Notes: a model not told the origin generated them from the letters alone. DNA of 64,000 nucleotides from Desulfoferula mesophila (GCF_037076455.1 NZ_AP028679.1:201501-265500); one strand, 5' to 3'; shown: positions 55,265 to 64,000, numbered from the stretch's first letter. Made by a program: numbers and translations.

Positions 55265-55731
55265 CGCCGCCCTCGTCTCACTTCATCCAAACAAACGGCC
55301 ATTCCCGGCTACGAATGCCGCCCGGTAACTTAGTCGCAATTTCGCGTGACACTGGTGATGATTAATTTTCGCACAGACGGTTGACGCCCCCCAAACACTA
55401 GCGTTACGCTGGGCGGCTTGCCTATGGCGGTTTGTTATGCCGCTCTTACGGCCAAATTGGCGTTACTGATTTTTTTGATCTATCTTTGAAATAGCTGGAT
55501 GGTTCCTGGAAAGCAGTCGCTGGGCCGATTGTTCCGAAGGGTAACGATCGTATGGTTTAGAGCAAAGATGCGCTTGGCCATGGGCGATTCAATTCTAACT
55601 TATTACCTATTGGGAGGATTAGGATTTTAGGCCGCTTTCTGATGGATCGTTTGCAAAACAAAGCAATAGACTGCACAAAGTGACAATGTTGTAATAATAA
55701 ACAGTAGATATAATCAAAATCGAGTAACGTC
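55265..55731. other. Divergent intergenic region
   Basis: About 470 bases between the CDF gene (minus) and the histidine kinase gene (plus). It must hold promoters for both. No small gene is supported. A perfect TATAAT lies near the kinase start (separate entry). Confidence 0.4.
55709..55714 (+). promoter_or_regulatory. Probable -10 box of the histidine kinase operon
   Basis: TATAAT lies 17 bases before the start codon; an ATGTTG 17 bases upstream could act as a weak -35. This would give a very short leader. Confidence 0.45.
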
Positions 55732-57318
55732 ATGACCAAGAACGTCTTAAAAAATCGGGCTACTTTTGATAGTTCCCTCCTTATCGGCGGCATGATCGAA
55801 GCGCTTCATGGCGTGCTGATTGTGGTTGACCGTAATCATCGAGTTCATTTGAGCAATTTGCATGGCCGTGAAGCTGAGCCGAATTACTCAGGCAATGATC
55901 TTCAGCTATGCTACAGGATACTTCGCAATCGCAGCAGCCCATGCCGTCCCTGTCATGTCGAAGAAGTCTTCCGCACAGGTCATCCAATGCAAGTAGAACA
56001 TCAACATCCGCAAACCGGTCGCATAGAAGATATCCAGGTCAACCCAATAAAGGACCGACAAGGCCGAGTTATCGTGGCCGTAGAGCATATAGTGGATGTT
56101 ACCGACCGCAGGCGGGCAGAAAGCGCTCTTAAAAGAACATCGGAAATCAATGCGGCGCTCTCTTGGCTGGGGGGAGAGCTTCTAAGTTGTTCCGATCGCT
56201 ATGAGGTCAGCAGGGCGGTATTGAGTTGCGCTCTGGAAGTCACCGATAGCACGAAGGGATTTATAGGGGTCGCTCGAGACAGTAAGGCAGGCCTACCGGA
56301 AATAACTTTCAGCACATGGGGTGGCCTAGAAAAACAAGGCTCGATTGATGCCACGCACCCAAGCGGTTATATGAAAAGTCTTTGGAGTCAGTTGCAAAGC
56401 AATCTCATGCCGTTGCTTATCAACGAATACTCAGGTGATTCACTCCTAAATGGCTTAAACACGAAACTCAAAGGCTTGGAGCGCCTACTTTGCATTCCGG
56501 CGGTTATTCAAAACAAACTAGTTGGTCTGGTGGCGGTGGCAAACGCGGATCGTCGGTACGGTGATCATGATCTAGAATTGATTAAGCGTGTAGTGGCCAT
56601 GTTCTCCATGGCCATACGCCACCTGCAGGATGATGAACAACTATTGACGCAGCAGTGCCGATTGCGAGACTTGGCTGCACAACTTAGTGTGGCCGAGGAG
56701 CAGAAAGGAAGAGCGATTGCTGAGGAACTCCACGACAGCGTGGGGCAGTATCTCTCCATGGCAAGCCAAAGACTCAAAATGCTAAGGGTGGATCAGCCTC
56801 CTCCCGCGGCAACCCTAGACCAAAGCATTGACCTCATAGATCGGGCTATCAATAAGACCCGTTTGCTCACTGTGCAGCTGAATCCGCCCGTGCTCTACCT
56901 GCTGGGGCTGGAGGCCGCTATGGAGTGGCTAACCGAGAACAGTCAAGAATCTTTGGGCCTAGAAATAGAAGTGCATGATGATGGCCGGGAAAAGCCGCTC
57001 AGCGATAGTGTTAAAGCTTTTGTATTTCGGGCCATTATTGAGCTTTTGCGTAATGTGGTGAAACACAGTGGGACACAGAAGGCAGAAGTACACTTGGCCA
57101 GTAAGGGTGATCGCTTGGCGATAACGGTAAAGGACCGAGGCCGTGGCTTCAACATTGAGGCCGGGTTGCCGTTTGATGGCTCTAGCTTTGGCCTATTCAG
57201 CATCGAACAACGTATAATATCTTTTGGCGGCAGCTTTCAGGTTCATTCCAATCTCGGCGCGGGAACCAAAGCCGTGATGTTGGTCCCTTTGGCCGGGGCA
57301 AAATCGGAAAACGGGTAA
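55732..57318 (+). CDS. PAS-GAF sensor histidine kinase (NarX/DegS type)
   Basis: 528-aa soluble kinase. An N-terminal PAS-like domain includes the Cys-rich CRPCHVEEVF near residue 75, which could bind a cofactor (speculative). A GAF domain spans about 140-300. The HisKA_3 dimerisation box AEELHDSVGQYLS near 331 carries the phospho-His, and the ATPase has ELLRNVVKHSG near 437 and KDRGRGFN. No membrane segment is seen, so the signal is cytoplasmic. Its TAATG overlap with the next gene makes a two-component pair certain. Confidence 0.92.
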   Translation: MTKNVLKNRATFDSSLLIGGMIEALHGVLIVVDRNHRVHLSNLHGREAEPNYSGNDLQLCYRILRNRSSPCRPCHVEEVFRTGHPMQVEHQHPQTGRIEDIQVNPIKDRQGRVIVAVEHIVDVTDRRRAESALKRTSEINAALSWLGGELLSCSDRYEVSRAVLSCALEVTDSTKGFIGVARDSKAGLPEITFSTWGGLEKQGSIDATHPSGYMKSLWSQLQSNLMPLLINEYSGDSLLNGLNTKLKGLERLLCIPAVIQNKLVGLVAVANADRRYGDHDLELIKRVVAMFSMAIRHLQDDEQLLTQQCRLRDLAAQLSVAEEQKGRAIAEELHDSVGQYLSMASQRLKMLRVDQPPPAATLDQSIDLIDRAINKTRLLTVQLNPPVLYLLGLEAAMEWLTENSQESLGLEIEVHDDGREKPLSDSVKAFVFRAIIELLRNVVKHSGTQKAEVHLASKGDRLAITVKDRGRGFNIEAGLPFDGSSFGLFSIEQRIISFGGSFQVHSNLGAGTKAVMLVPLAGAKSENG

Positions 57319-57968
57319 TGTCCATAAAGGTCTTACTTGCCGATGACCATAAGATGACCCGCGAAGGTCTGCGTAGCCTTCTGCAAGATTTGACTGATGT
57401 CGAGGTGGTGGCCGAGGCCCAAACAGGACTGGAAACCATACGACTGGCTAAGCTTCACCTACCTGACATGGTAATTATGGACGTGGCGATGCCGGAGCTT
57501 AATGGCATAGAGGCCACACGCCGAGTACTTAATGAGTGTCCGGGTGTGAAGGTGATTGGCCTTTCAATGCACTCGGAACGTCAATTGGTTCTTCGCATGC
57601 TGCGCACGGGCGCATCTGCATACCTTCTCAAGAATTGCGGGTTCCATGAACTCGCAGAGGCCATACGCATCGTACACCGGGGTGGCACCTATCTAACTCC
57701 GGCCATCTCCAATGTCCTGCTTGAGGAAATAACATCCATAGACCAGGGGGGAAATGACGCCGAATCCAACGGCCTGACCCCCCGAGAAAGGGAGGTCCTG
57801 CAACTTATCGCTGAAGCCAAGACTTCCAAGGAAATAGCCGATCACCTTAACATCAGCGAGAAGACGGTGCATTCACACCGCAAGAAAATCATGGCAAAAT
57901 TAAAGGCCAAAAACATTGCTGAACTCACCAGAATCGCTATCCGCAACGGCATCAGTTCCTTGGAATAG
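57318..57968 (+). CDS. NarL/FixJ-type response regulator
   Basis: 216-aa regulator. The receiver domain starts VLLADDHKMTREGLRSLL; the phospho-acceptor Asp is in VIMDVAMPELNG near residue 54. The LuxR-type HTH is LTPREREVLQLIAEAKTSKEIADHLNISEKTVHSH. Target genes cannot be read, but the series downstream (zinc ribbons, Mrp, superoxide reductase) is a natural candidate. Confidence 0.95.
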   Translation: MSIKVLLADDHKMTREGLRSLLQDLTDVEVVAEAQTGLETIRLAKLHLPDMVIMDVAMPELNGIEATRRVLNECPGVKVIGLSMHSERQLVLRMLRTGASAYLLKNCGFHELAEAIRIVHRGGTYLTPAISNVLLEEITSIDQGGNDAESNGLTPREREVLQLIAEAKTSKEIADHLNISEKTVHSHRKKIMAKLKAKNIAELTRIAIRNGISSLE

Positions 57969-58307
57969 TAAGGCCCTTTATTGGTCCTAGCATCTTACGC
58001 CCCACCTTTTGAAACGCACCTGCCATAACACGCTAGCCCATCCTCGTTGAGTCCGGTGACACTGCGTTTTCAATCCGATTCAGGGTATCGCCACACTGCC
58101 TGAGTCCACGGACTAGCCTAAAACTACCCCTCTAATTACCACTTTTATCCCTTAAATTTGGTCATTAAAGGCGATTTAACCCTATACCTGTTTTTTGTAG
58201 CCTGTTAGCGAGAGGTAAAGAACTTGCGACAGAGATGATGATATTCAGCCCCTAGGTTGGGGAAGCTCTTGGCATTTCCAGGAACATTGAGGGAAAGGAG
58301 TTCCGAA
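57969..58307. other. Intergenic region before the zinc-ribbon genes
   Basis: About 340 bases without a supported gene. It holds a small CCCC/GGGG hairpin near 58250 and AT-rich stretches that may be promoter DNA for the following series. Confidence 0.35.
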
Positions 58308-58556
58308 ATGAAAGAACCTGATTTTCGGCAACTTACCTGTACTTTTTGCGGGTATACGTCGACTGGTAAATTCATCGGCGACATATGCCCTCAGTGTGGA
58401 TTGACCTATTTCAAATGCAACAAATGCGGATATCTGATCACCGCCGCAATTCCACCAACTACCTGCCCTCACTGTGGCGAAAAGTGTGAATTCAAGAACG
58501 TAACCTGCTACACCCCGGAGTGTGGCGGTTCCGGCCATGTGGACAATCGTCTTTGA
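58308..58556 (+). CDS. Zinc-ribbon protein (four CxxC knuckles)
   Basis: 82-aa protein with CTFCGY, CPQCGL, CNKCGY and CPHCGE, then a further Cys pair near the end (CYTPECGG). It could bind two zinc or iron ions like a double rubredoxin-type ribbon. AAAGGAG lies 8 bases before the ATG. It begins a plus-strand series ending with Mrp. Confidence 0.72.
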   Translation: MKEPDFRQLTCTFCGYTSTGKFIGDICPQCGLTYFKCNKCGYLITAAIPPTTCPHCGEKCEFKNVTCYTPECGGSGHVDNRL

Positions 58557-58605
58557 TCAGCATGCATAGCATGACTTCGTGGTCATTTTTGCTAAAGGAT
58601 TCACT

Positions 58606-58818
58606 ATGACCCAGGCAAGAAACCAAGTTGGCCACCGCACTGTTAATCAGTTTGCTTCAAGTAATAGAGGTAAAAAGGGTGGCTGTGTGGGATTTGCCGC
58701 TGCTCCCAGTGGATACTGTCTATGTCCAATTTGTGGACAGACACTTACACACTACATCGGCGTACCCTGCTATCAGAAAAAATGTCCTAAATGCGGCACT
58801 CCCATGACCCGTGGTTAG
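58606..58818 (+). CDS. Zinc-ribbon protein of the Mrp neighbourhood
   Basis: 70-aa protein with CLCPICGQTL and CYQKKCPKCGTPMTR. The pattern (CxxCG, ~12 residues, C-x4-CPxCG-x-x-M) matches small proteins often found near Mrp/NBP35 and iron-sulfur carrier genes. AAAGGA precedes the ATG. Confidence 0.68.
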   Translation: MTQARNQVGHRTVNQFASSNRGKKGGCVGFAAAPSGYCLCPICGQTLTHYIGVPCYQKKCPKCGTPMTRG

Positions 58819-58857
58819 CCAAGGGTTGGCTCCCAACGCAAACAGGGAGAAAGCCAA

Positions 58858-59787
58858 ATGAAATTATTTGTGGCTTACATCGTAAAAGGACTTCGCGCCA
58901 AAGTGGTCATCGGCGTGGCCCTGGCATTTGTGGCAATAATCGTGGTTCCACTATTATCCGGCAATATTCCGGCTACTCCCCGGTGCCTGGCCTTGGCTGC
59001 CACGGCGGATCAAGAGACGAGGGCCATAGAGCTATTGGACAAGGGCGAGTTTGCCGCCTCCTCCGGCCGTTTTACGGAGGCTGCACATTTCTGGAATCTT
59101 GCCCTTCAAATCATACCGGATTGGCAACCGGCCCTGGGGCGCCTCGCGCAGTTGCCCCAACGTAGGGCGTGCTATGACGCGGAACAGGCGGCCAGGGCTC
59201 GGCAGTCTCGTGCCCGCCTTGCCTTCGTGGAAGGGGTTAATTTTTTCAACGCAGAAGATTACCAGGAAGCGGCAAGGCTTTTTCAAGCATGCCTCGAAGT
59301 TTTTCCCGAAGATGAGCTTGTCCTACATCATCTGCAAGCCTGCCAGAACATGTTGAGAGAGCTGAAAGAGGGATCACTTCAGGTTAAGAGCGATCCACGG
59401 GGCCAGGTTTACCTGGACGGACAACTGCGTGGCATGACTCCTATAATCATAGAGGGGATAACTATTGGCAGACATTTGGTTTCGGTTTCATCGTGCGGTG
59501 CTAGTGCTCGCCGCGAGTTGGATGTCAAGCCGCGCACTCTGTCCACCGTAAGCTTTTTCATAACTGGCGGGACTCTAGAAGTGACCTGCCAGCCGGCGGC
59601 CGACATTTTTTTCGACGGCTCCTACCTGGGCACCACACCGCTACGTGTGATCGGCTTGCCGGTAGGCGATCACACCTTGCAGGCCCACCGAAGTGGATTA
59701 GCTTCCAAGACTCTTAGCGTGAGCCTGCGTGGGGATTCTGTGAACTTTTTGAAGCTTAAATTGGGGACAGGCGCAAAAGGAGAATGA
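58858..59787 (+). CDS. Membrane-anchored TPR and PEGA-domain protein
   Basis: 309-aa protein. An N-terminal transmembrane segment (VVIGVALAFVAIIVVPLLSG) is followed by two TPR-like units (~50-170) and two PEGA domains: GSLQVKSDPRGQVYLDGQLRG near 185 and GTLEVTCQPAADIFFDGSYLG near 255. PEGA domains are extracytoplasmic. Its stop overlaps the mrp start by four bases, an unusual partner for a cytoplasmic ATPase. Confidence 0.8.
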   Translation: MKLFVAYIVKGLRAKVVIGVALAFVAIIVVPLLSGNIPATPRCLALAATADQETRAIELLDKGEFAASSGRFTEAAHFWNLALQIIPDWQPALGRLAQLPQRRACYDAEQAARARQSRARLAFVEGVNFFNAEDYQEAARLFQACLEVFPEDELVLHHLQACQNMLRELKEGSLQVKSDPRGQVYLDGQLRGMTPIIIEGITIGRHLVSVSSCGASARRELDVKPRTLSTVSFFITGGTLEVTCQPAADIFFDGSYLGTTPLRVIGLPVGDHTLQAHRSGLASKTLSVSLRGDSVNFLKLKLGTGAKGE

Positions 59788-60683
59788 TCATGATCAGGCA
59801 ATTCTCCGGCGAGGAAACTGGAACGCAAGGCGACATGGAGCGGCTGCAGCGTAGAGAGCGCTTGGAGCACAACCTTGCTGATATCGGAATGACCATCATG
59901 GTCTTAAGTGGCAAGGGCGGTGTGGGTAAATCCACCATAGCCGCCAATCTAGCCCTGGGTCTCGCCGCGAATGGCTATCGTGTGGGGTTGTTGGATATGG
60001 ACATCCACGGCCCTTCCATACCTCGCATATTGGGGATTCAAGGGCATAGCGAGGGTACCGCAGAAGGCCACATGATCATGCCCTTGGATTACAATCCCAA
60101 CCTGAAGGTCATGAGCATAGAAACAATGTTGCGCGACCGCGACGCCTCGCTCATTTGGCGTGGCCCCATGAAAATCAGGGCCATAAAGCAGTTCCTGGCT
60201 GATGTTCTATGGGGAAAACTGGATTATCTGGTGATCGATTCGCCTCCTGGTACTGGCGATGAGCCCCTGACGATTGCCCAGACCATAGAGGGCGCCACCG
60301 CCTTGATCGTCACCACACCCCAGGAACTCGCCTTGGCCGATGTGCGAAAGGCCATAGATTTTTGCCACCGCCTGGATATGCCCATTCTGGGCTTAGTTGA
60401 AAATTTCTCGAGTCAGATCTGCCCTCACTGCGGCAAGCCAATAAAAGTGTTTGGACAAGGCGGAGGCAAAATAACTGCCAAACGTTACGGACTGCGCTTT
60501 TTGGGTGAGATTCCCTGGGACGACCGACTCCTGGCCGCAGAGGACGCTGGCTTGCCCATGGAGGCGGAGAACGATGAGAAAGGGGCCATGCCGGCGCTGC
60601 ATGCCCTTACGCAACAAATTATCAAGGATCGCTTCAAGAGCAAGCCTGAATGGCTGAACCATCGCGTTTGGGTGGGGATTTGA
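59784..60683 (+). CDS. Mrp/NBP35-family iron-sulfur carrier ATPase
   Basis: 299-aa P-loop ATPase: SGKGGVGKSTIAANLALGLA near residue 42, then DMDIHGPSIPRILG, VIDSPPGTGDEPL and VENFSSQICPHCGK, whose Cys pair can hold a [4Fe-4S] cluster. It transfers iron-sulfur clusters to target proteins. It is translationally coupled to the PEGA gene. Confidence 0.93.
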   Translation: MIMIRQFSGEETGTQGDMERLQRRERLEHNLADIGMTIMVLSGKGGVGKSTIAANLALGLAANGYRVGLLDMDIHGPSIPRILGIQGHSEGTAEGHMIMPLDYNPNLKVMSIETMLRDRDASLIWRGPMKIRAIKQFLADVLWGKLDYLVIDSPPGTGDEPLTIAQTIEGATALIVTTPQELALADVRKAIDFCHRLDMPILGLVENFSSQICPHCGKPIKVFGQGGGKITAKRYGLRFLGEIPWDDRLLAAEDAGLPMEAENDEKGAMPALHALTQQIIKDRFKSKPEWLNHRVWVGI

Positions 60684-60750
60684 CGAGAAAGGGGCCATGT
60701 CTAGATTTGACGTGAGTCGGCGATTACTGGCAAGAAGGCAGAGGTAAGAT

Positions 60751-61752
60751 TTGGCTTCTATAGCGGAAAAAGGCGGCGGTGTCTTCGAAGGCATCAAGCT
60801 GCTTTTGTGTGAAAATCCGCTGCCACCCTTGGCCGAAGCGGTGGTGGCCGCACAGGCCGAAACGCCACGAAGCAACTACTACACAGAGCCCTTTTCCGCA
60901 CCCCTGCGCGATTTTATCGCCGAGAGCGTCAATGTGCCCCCGCGGTTGGTACACATCAATGCCGGCTCCGAGCTTATCCTGCGCCAGATCTTTCAACGCA
61001 TTGGTCAGAGGGTTCACCTTCTTACCCCGACCTATCCCCTTTTCCCCGAGATTGCTGGGCAGTACAGTGAAACCCGCCTGCGGCCGGAAAAGGATTTCGT
61101 CTTCGATTTGGATGACCTTCTGATCCCTGATGGCACCACTTTGGTGGTGATCGTCAACCCTAACAATCCCAATGGAGGCGTCTACGATATGTCCCCTCTG
61201 GCGGGCTTGTTGGCCCGGCACCGGCAGACATACTTCTTGGTGGACGAGGCCTTCATCGGATTGGCTGGGGAGTCCGTAGCCCATCTGGTTCCGAAGCATT
61301 CAAATCTTCTGGTTACGCGAACCTTGTCCAAGGCACATAGTCTGGCCGGTTTCAGGGTAGGCTATGCCATTCTTCCGCAAGATTGGGCCGAAGACCTCAA
61401 CACCCACAACGATGCCTATCCTTTGGCGCGCCCAAGCCAGGCAGCGGCGCTGGCCACCCTGCAGCATGAAGACAAAATACTGCAGCGGGCTGTAAAGCTG
61501 CGCGGATGGACCGAGGATCTGGCTACTCAAATACGTTCCCTGGGAGTGCGGGCCTTCGCCTCCCAGACCTACTTTTTTCTGGCCGACTTCACTCCTCACC
61601 GGGCCGATGACATAGCCCAAAGGCTGCGGGAGCGCGGCATCTACATCAAACCCTTAAACGACCCTGCTTTGGGTAGTGGTTTTATGCGGGTTACCACCGC
61701 ATTACCCGAAGACAACGCACGGGTGGTTCTGGCCCTGCGCGAGGTGCTTTGA
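60751..61752 (+). CDS. Class I/II aminotransferase (HisC-like)
   Basis: 333-aa PLP enzyme: VVIVNPNNPNGGVYD, FLVDEAFIGLAGES (PLP-binding Asp) and RTLSKAHSLAGFRVGYA with the Schiff-base Lys. It resembles histidinol-phosphate and threonine-phosphate (CobD-type) aminotransferases; the substrate is open. TTG start with GAGGTAAG upstream. It overlaps nothing but is 3 bases from the methyltransferase gene. Confidence 0.85.
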   Translation: MASIAEKGGGVFEGIKLLLCENPLPPLAEAVVAAQAETPRSNYYTEPFSAPLRDFIAESVNVPPRLVHINAGSELILRQIFQRIGQRVHLLTPTYPLFPEIAGQYSETRLRPEKDFVFDLDDLLIPDGTTLVVIVNPNNPNGGVYDMSPLAGLLARHRQTYFLVDEAFIGLAGESVAHLVPKHSNLLVTRTLSKAHSLAGFRVGYAILPQDWAEDLNTHNDAYPLARPSQAAALATLQHEDKILQRAVKLRGWTEDLATQIRSLGVRAFASQTYFFLADFTPHRADDIAQRLRERGIYIKPLNDPALGSGFMRVTTALPEDNARVVLALREVL

Positions 61753-61754
61753 TC

Positions 61755-62387
61755 ATGCCCCGGTCAGCCCCATTTCAGCAGCACCACCGGCGCTACGACG
61801 ACTGGTTTGAGCACCACGCAGCTGCCTATTACTCCGAGTTGCTGGCCGTCCGCGCCTTGTTGCCCTGGCATGGCCGGGGTCTGTCCATCGGAGTCGGCAC
61901 CAGACGTTTCGCCGCCCCTCTGGGTGTGCGGCTGGGCATCGACCCTGCCCGCGCCATGTTGTCCTATGCGGCCAGACGTGGCGTCATCGTGGTACAGGGG
62001 GTGGCCGAAACCCTTCCCTTTGCCGACGCCAGCTTCGACTACATACTGAGTGTCACCACCATTTGTTTTGTAGAAGATGCCAGAGCCATGATGGCGGAGG
62101 CTCATCGCGTCCTTAAGAGGGACGGGAAGTTGGTGATCGGATTCATAGACCGCGGCAGCACCCTAGGCCGCGAATACCTGGAGCATCAGAACAAGAATGC
62201 CTTCTACCGCGAGGCGAGTTTCTTCTCGGTCGATGAAGTGGAACAACTGCTGTTCGCCACGGGCTTCAACAAAATGCTATGGGTGCAAACCCTGGTCGGG
62301 TGTCTGAGTGAGGTTTACGCCATAGAGCCCCTGCGTGAGGGCCACGGAGAAGCTGCCTTTGTTGTGGTGAGGGCTAGTTGTTTTTAA
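61755..62387 (+). CDS. SAM-dependent methyltransferase (Methyltransf_11)
   Basis: 210-aa class I methyltransferase. GLSIGVGTRRFAAPL is motif I, GIDPARAMLSYAARRG motif II, GVAETLPFADASFDYILS motif III/IV, and AHRVLKRDGKLVIGFI a later strand. The ATG is preceded by GAGGTG. Target unknown; its place with the aminotransferase suggests a small biosynthetic pair. Confidence 0.88.
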   Translation: MPRSAPFQQHHRRYDDWFEHHAAAYYSELLAVRALLPWHGRGLSIGVGTRRFAAPLGVRLGIDPARAMLSYAARRGVIVVQGVAETLPFADASFDYILSVTTICFVEDARAMMAEAHRVLKRDGKLVIGFIDRGSTLGREYLEHQNKNAFYREASFFSVDEVEQLLFATGFNKMLWVQTLVGCLSEVYAIEPLREGHGEAAFVVVRASCF

Positions 62388-62458
62388 AAGCCGCGTCAAA
62401 AGGGAAGCCCAAAATGACCGAGCAGGGCTTTAAAACAGGAAGGTGAAAGGAGAGAGCA

Positions 62459-62809
62459 ATGGACTTTGCGGCAGTCATTAAGTCAGGCGATGACGAGGGT
62501 AAGGAAAAGCACGTTCCCTATATCTCCCTGGACAAAGGCCACAAGGAGGGAAGAGACATAGTGCGAGTGGTGGTGGGGCACGAAGTGGAACATCCCAATA
62601 CCCTGGAGCACCATATCGCCTGGATTGAACTTTACGGAGTCAAGAAAAGCAATGGACAGGTGCTTAACCTGGGACGCGCGACGTGGGCCCCGGTTTACTC
62701 CAATCCCAACGTCCGCTTCCATATCAACCAGATCGACGAATTCAAGGCCTTTCACGCGTTAGCCTACTGCAATATCCATGGGCTTTGGGGCAACTCGCTG
62801 GAAAGGTAG
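62459..62809 (+). CDS. Superoxide reductase (neelaredoxin, 1Fe type)
   Basis: 116-aa class II superoxide reductase. The iron-site residues are present: His18 (EKHVPY), His45 and His51 in HEVEHPNTLEHHIAWIEL, Cys104 and His107 in AYCNIHGLW. It lacks the N-terminal desulforedoxin domain. It reduces superoxide to peroxide in the cytoplasm of anaerobes. AAAGGAGAGAGC precedes the ATG. Confidence 0.95.
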   Translation: MDFAAVIKSGDDEGKEKHVPYISLDKGHKEGRDIVRVVVGHEVEHPNTLEHHIAWIELYGVKKSNGQVLNLGRATWAPVYSNPNVRFHINQIDEFKAFHALAYCNIHGLWGNSLER

Positions 62810-62824
62810 GTTCTAAGAGAGCGC

Positions 62825-62872
62825 GGGTGATCCCATGCGGTGAGGCGTAGGCGCACCGACTGAGCTACGGTT
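62825..62872 (-). other. Possible decayed tRNA remnant
   Basis: On the minus strand ACCGTAGCTCAGTCGGT is D-arm-like, followed by CGCCTCACCGCATGGG, which recalls the anticodon region of a tRNA-Met. No acceptor stem or T-arm is formed. Low confidence. Confidence 0.2.
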
Positions 62873-63065
62873 TTTACTGGGGTTTCATCGAGAAATCGCT
62901 GCAAAAAATAGGTTGTGAAGTTTTTGAATGCTAACGGGGTGAGCCACGGGACTTACCAGAAGCGTTAGAAGGTCTGCCAAAGAAAAAGTGCAGATCTGCC
63001 GCATAGTTGGCTTAACTCTTCATAGCTTATTCAAACCCAAAATTGGGAGGCGAGGAGAAGTGACC

Positions 63066-63770
63066 ATGGTTGCCAACCAAGTACATAATCCGCCCATCCG
63101 CGTAGCCGATCTGATTGCATTCAAAAAGCAGGGAAAGAATGTCACTTGCGATATTGAGTTCGGTATCCACCAGGTTGAGTTCCGCGATCGGGATGCTCCC
63201 TATGACGCCTACCTTTTCTTCTGCTATTTCTCGGGCAAGATCGACGGCCAAGACTACAAGTTCCGCAAGTGCTACGCCAGAGGCTGCCCTAACAACCTTT
63301 GCCCACATGTAGCTCAGGCGGTAATGATTGCCAACCGCTATCTACAGCGGGATCAGGCGGCCTTGGCCCAGGCCGGCATCCAGGTGCCGGAACTGCTCTT
63401 TTCCCTGCCCGAGATGATGGTGAGTTTCCAAAATGCGGCCCAGGCCCAAGTGAAAGGAGAAGACCTAGACCATTTCCTGGCCCTGGCTAAGGAGGGAGAG
63501 AAGGTGGCCATCCAAGTGGAGCCGGAGTTCATGCCCGCCCATGAAAATTTCGAGGGGCGGAAAGAGGCTCAGGTCTTTTTGATAGCCAATTTCTCCATCT
63601 CACACCAGGGGTGCACCAGCGATCTGCAGCGCTGTTTCAGTTGTTTTCCGGTCCAGGAGGAGGGGGCCAAGAAGCCTTTGGCCCTCAGCCTTGCCCGGCA
63701 GAGGATGAGCGAGCTTTATCAGCAGTTCGAACGGTCCGGGGTTGATTACCATCCCCTTTTCTTAGATTGA
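63066..63770 (+). CDS. Unknown protein with SWIM-like cysteine cluster
   Basis: 234-aa soluble protein. A CYARGCPNNLCPHV motif near residue 70 resembles a SWIM-type zinc site (C-x-C...C-x-H). The rest is mixed alpha/beta without a known family; another CFSCF pair lies near 195. GAGGAG precedes the ATG (a GTG 6 bases upstream is possible). It follows superoxide reductase and may belong to the same stress-related series. Confidence 0.6.
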   Translation: MVANQVHNPPIRVADLIAFKKQGKNVTCDIEFGIHQVEFRDRDAPYDAYLFFCYFSGKIDGQDYKFRKCYARGCPNNLCPHVAQAVMIANRYLQRDQAALAQAGIQVPELLFSLPEMMVSFQNAAQAQVKGEDLDHFLALAKEGEKVAIQVEPEFMPAHENFEGRKEAQVFLIANFSISHQGCTSDLQRCFSCFPVQEEGAKKPLALSLARQRMSELYQQFERSGVDYHPLFLD

Positions 63771-64000
63771 ACCAGACCATCTGAAAACTGTTTATTGTTC
63801 ACCTAGCTTGATAAACAAGAAAAATCCCCTTTCTTATGCGGTGAATTGTGCAATCTTAACTACGTGTGTTGCTGAGAGAAATGAGAAACCATCAAAATTA
63901 TTTTTTAGAAGGACGATGCCATGGATTCTTAGCCTCAGTCCTCGGCTGACCTTGACCCCCTGGCACCCATGGCCAGTTTAAGCAGTGTCCAGATGGTGAG
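63771..64000. other. Intergenic end of the window
   Basis: No complete gene. An ATG at 63919 with AAGGA upstream is followed by TAG at codon 4, and the frame is then open to the end of the window. Confidence 0.3.

Noticed and set aside
1-64000. CRISPR arrays or rRNA genes
   Set aside because: No regularly spaced repeats and no rRNA-like sequence were seen anywhere in the window.

Overview
The window looks like chromosomal DNA from an anaerobic, Gram-negative, sulfate-reducer-like bacterium, probably Desulfobacterota (inference). Supporting signs are a one-iron superoxide reductase, a DsrE-family protein with an apparent selenocysteine codon, an Mrp/NBP35 ATPase beside small zinc-ribbon proteins, outer-membrane and lipoprotein genes, and a NarL-type two-component pair. 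It is a patchwork: two defence clusters and several insertion sequences are set among ordinary metabolic genes.

Left part (about 0.3-17.5 kb): a large defence island resembling DISARM but with an unusual composition. A plus-strand operon encodes a UvrD-like helicase with a duplicated N-terminal domain, DrmA-like helicase, DrmB-like DUF1998 protein, a NERD nuclease-helicase and a Vsr endonuclease. The minus-strand block that converges on it encodes a cytosine-C5 methyltransferase, an actin/Hsp70-like ATPase, an SNF2 helicase resembling DrmD and a WYL regulator. No phospholipase-D DrmC gene is present.

17.6-26.3 kb: an ARPP-1 domain protein, small exported proteins, a SAM-I riboswitch followed by an unknown gene and metK, then a tRNA 3'-end fragment that may mark an island end. 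A two-gene nuclease cassette (Mrr-like and NucS-like) follows, bracketed by a related repeat, then a 116-bp imperfect palindrome and a type I restriction R-subunit gene cut by an IS21-family element.

26.3-54 kb: an IS-rich zone. Two nearly identical 2,527-bp IS21 copies lie in opposite orientation. Two IS3-type copies are nearly identical to each other; the second is broken by an IS407-like element. Several solo IS ends remain. Between them are a MerR regulator, a SOUL haem-binding lipoprotein, an outer-membrane protein, an APC permease with a degenerate EIIA domain, a lipocalin, a PEP-synthase-like protein paired with a PNPOx protein, a pyrimidine-dimer glycosylase, phosphoglucomutase, HU, DUF2267, the candidate DsrE selenoprotein, a PLD-VTT phospholipase, a truncated EEP nuclease and an acyl-CoA synthetase.

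54-64 kb: a CDF transporter fused to a NifX-like domain, a PAS-GAF histidine kinase with a NarL regulator, then a compact plus-strand series: two zinc-ribbon proteins, a TPR-PEGA membrane protein, Mrp ATPase, an aminotransferase, a methyltransferase, superoxide reductase and a protein with a SWIM-like cysteine cluster.

Strongest leads are the DsrE gene with an in-frame TGA followed by a SECIS-like hairpin, and the composite DISARM-like island.
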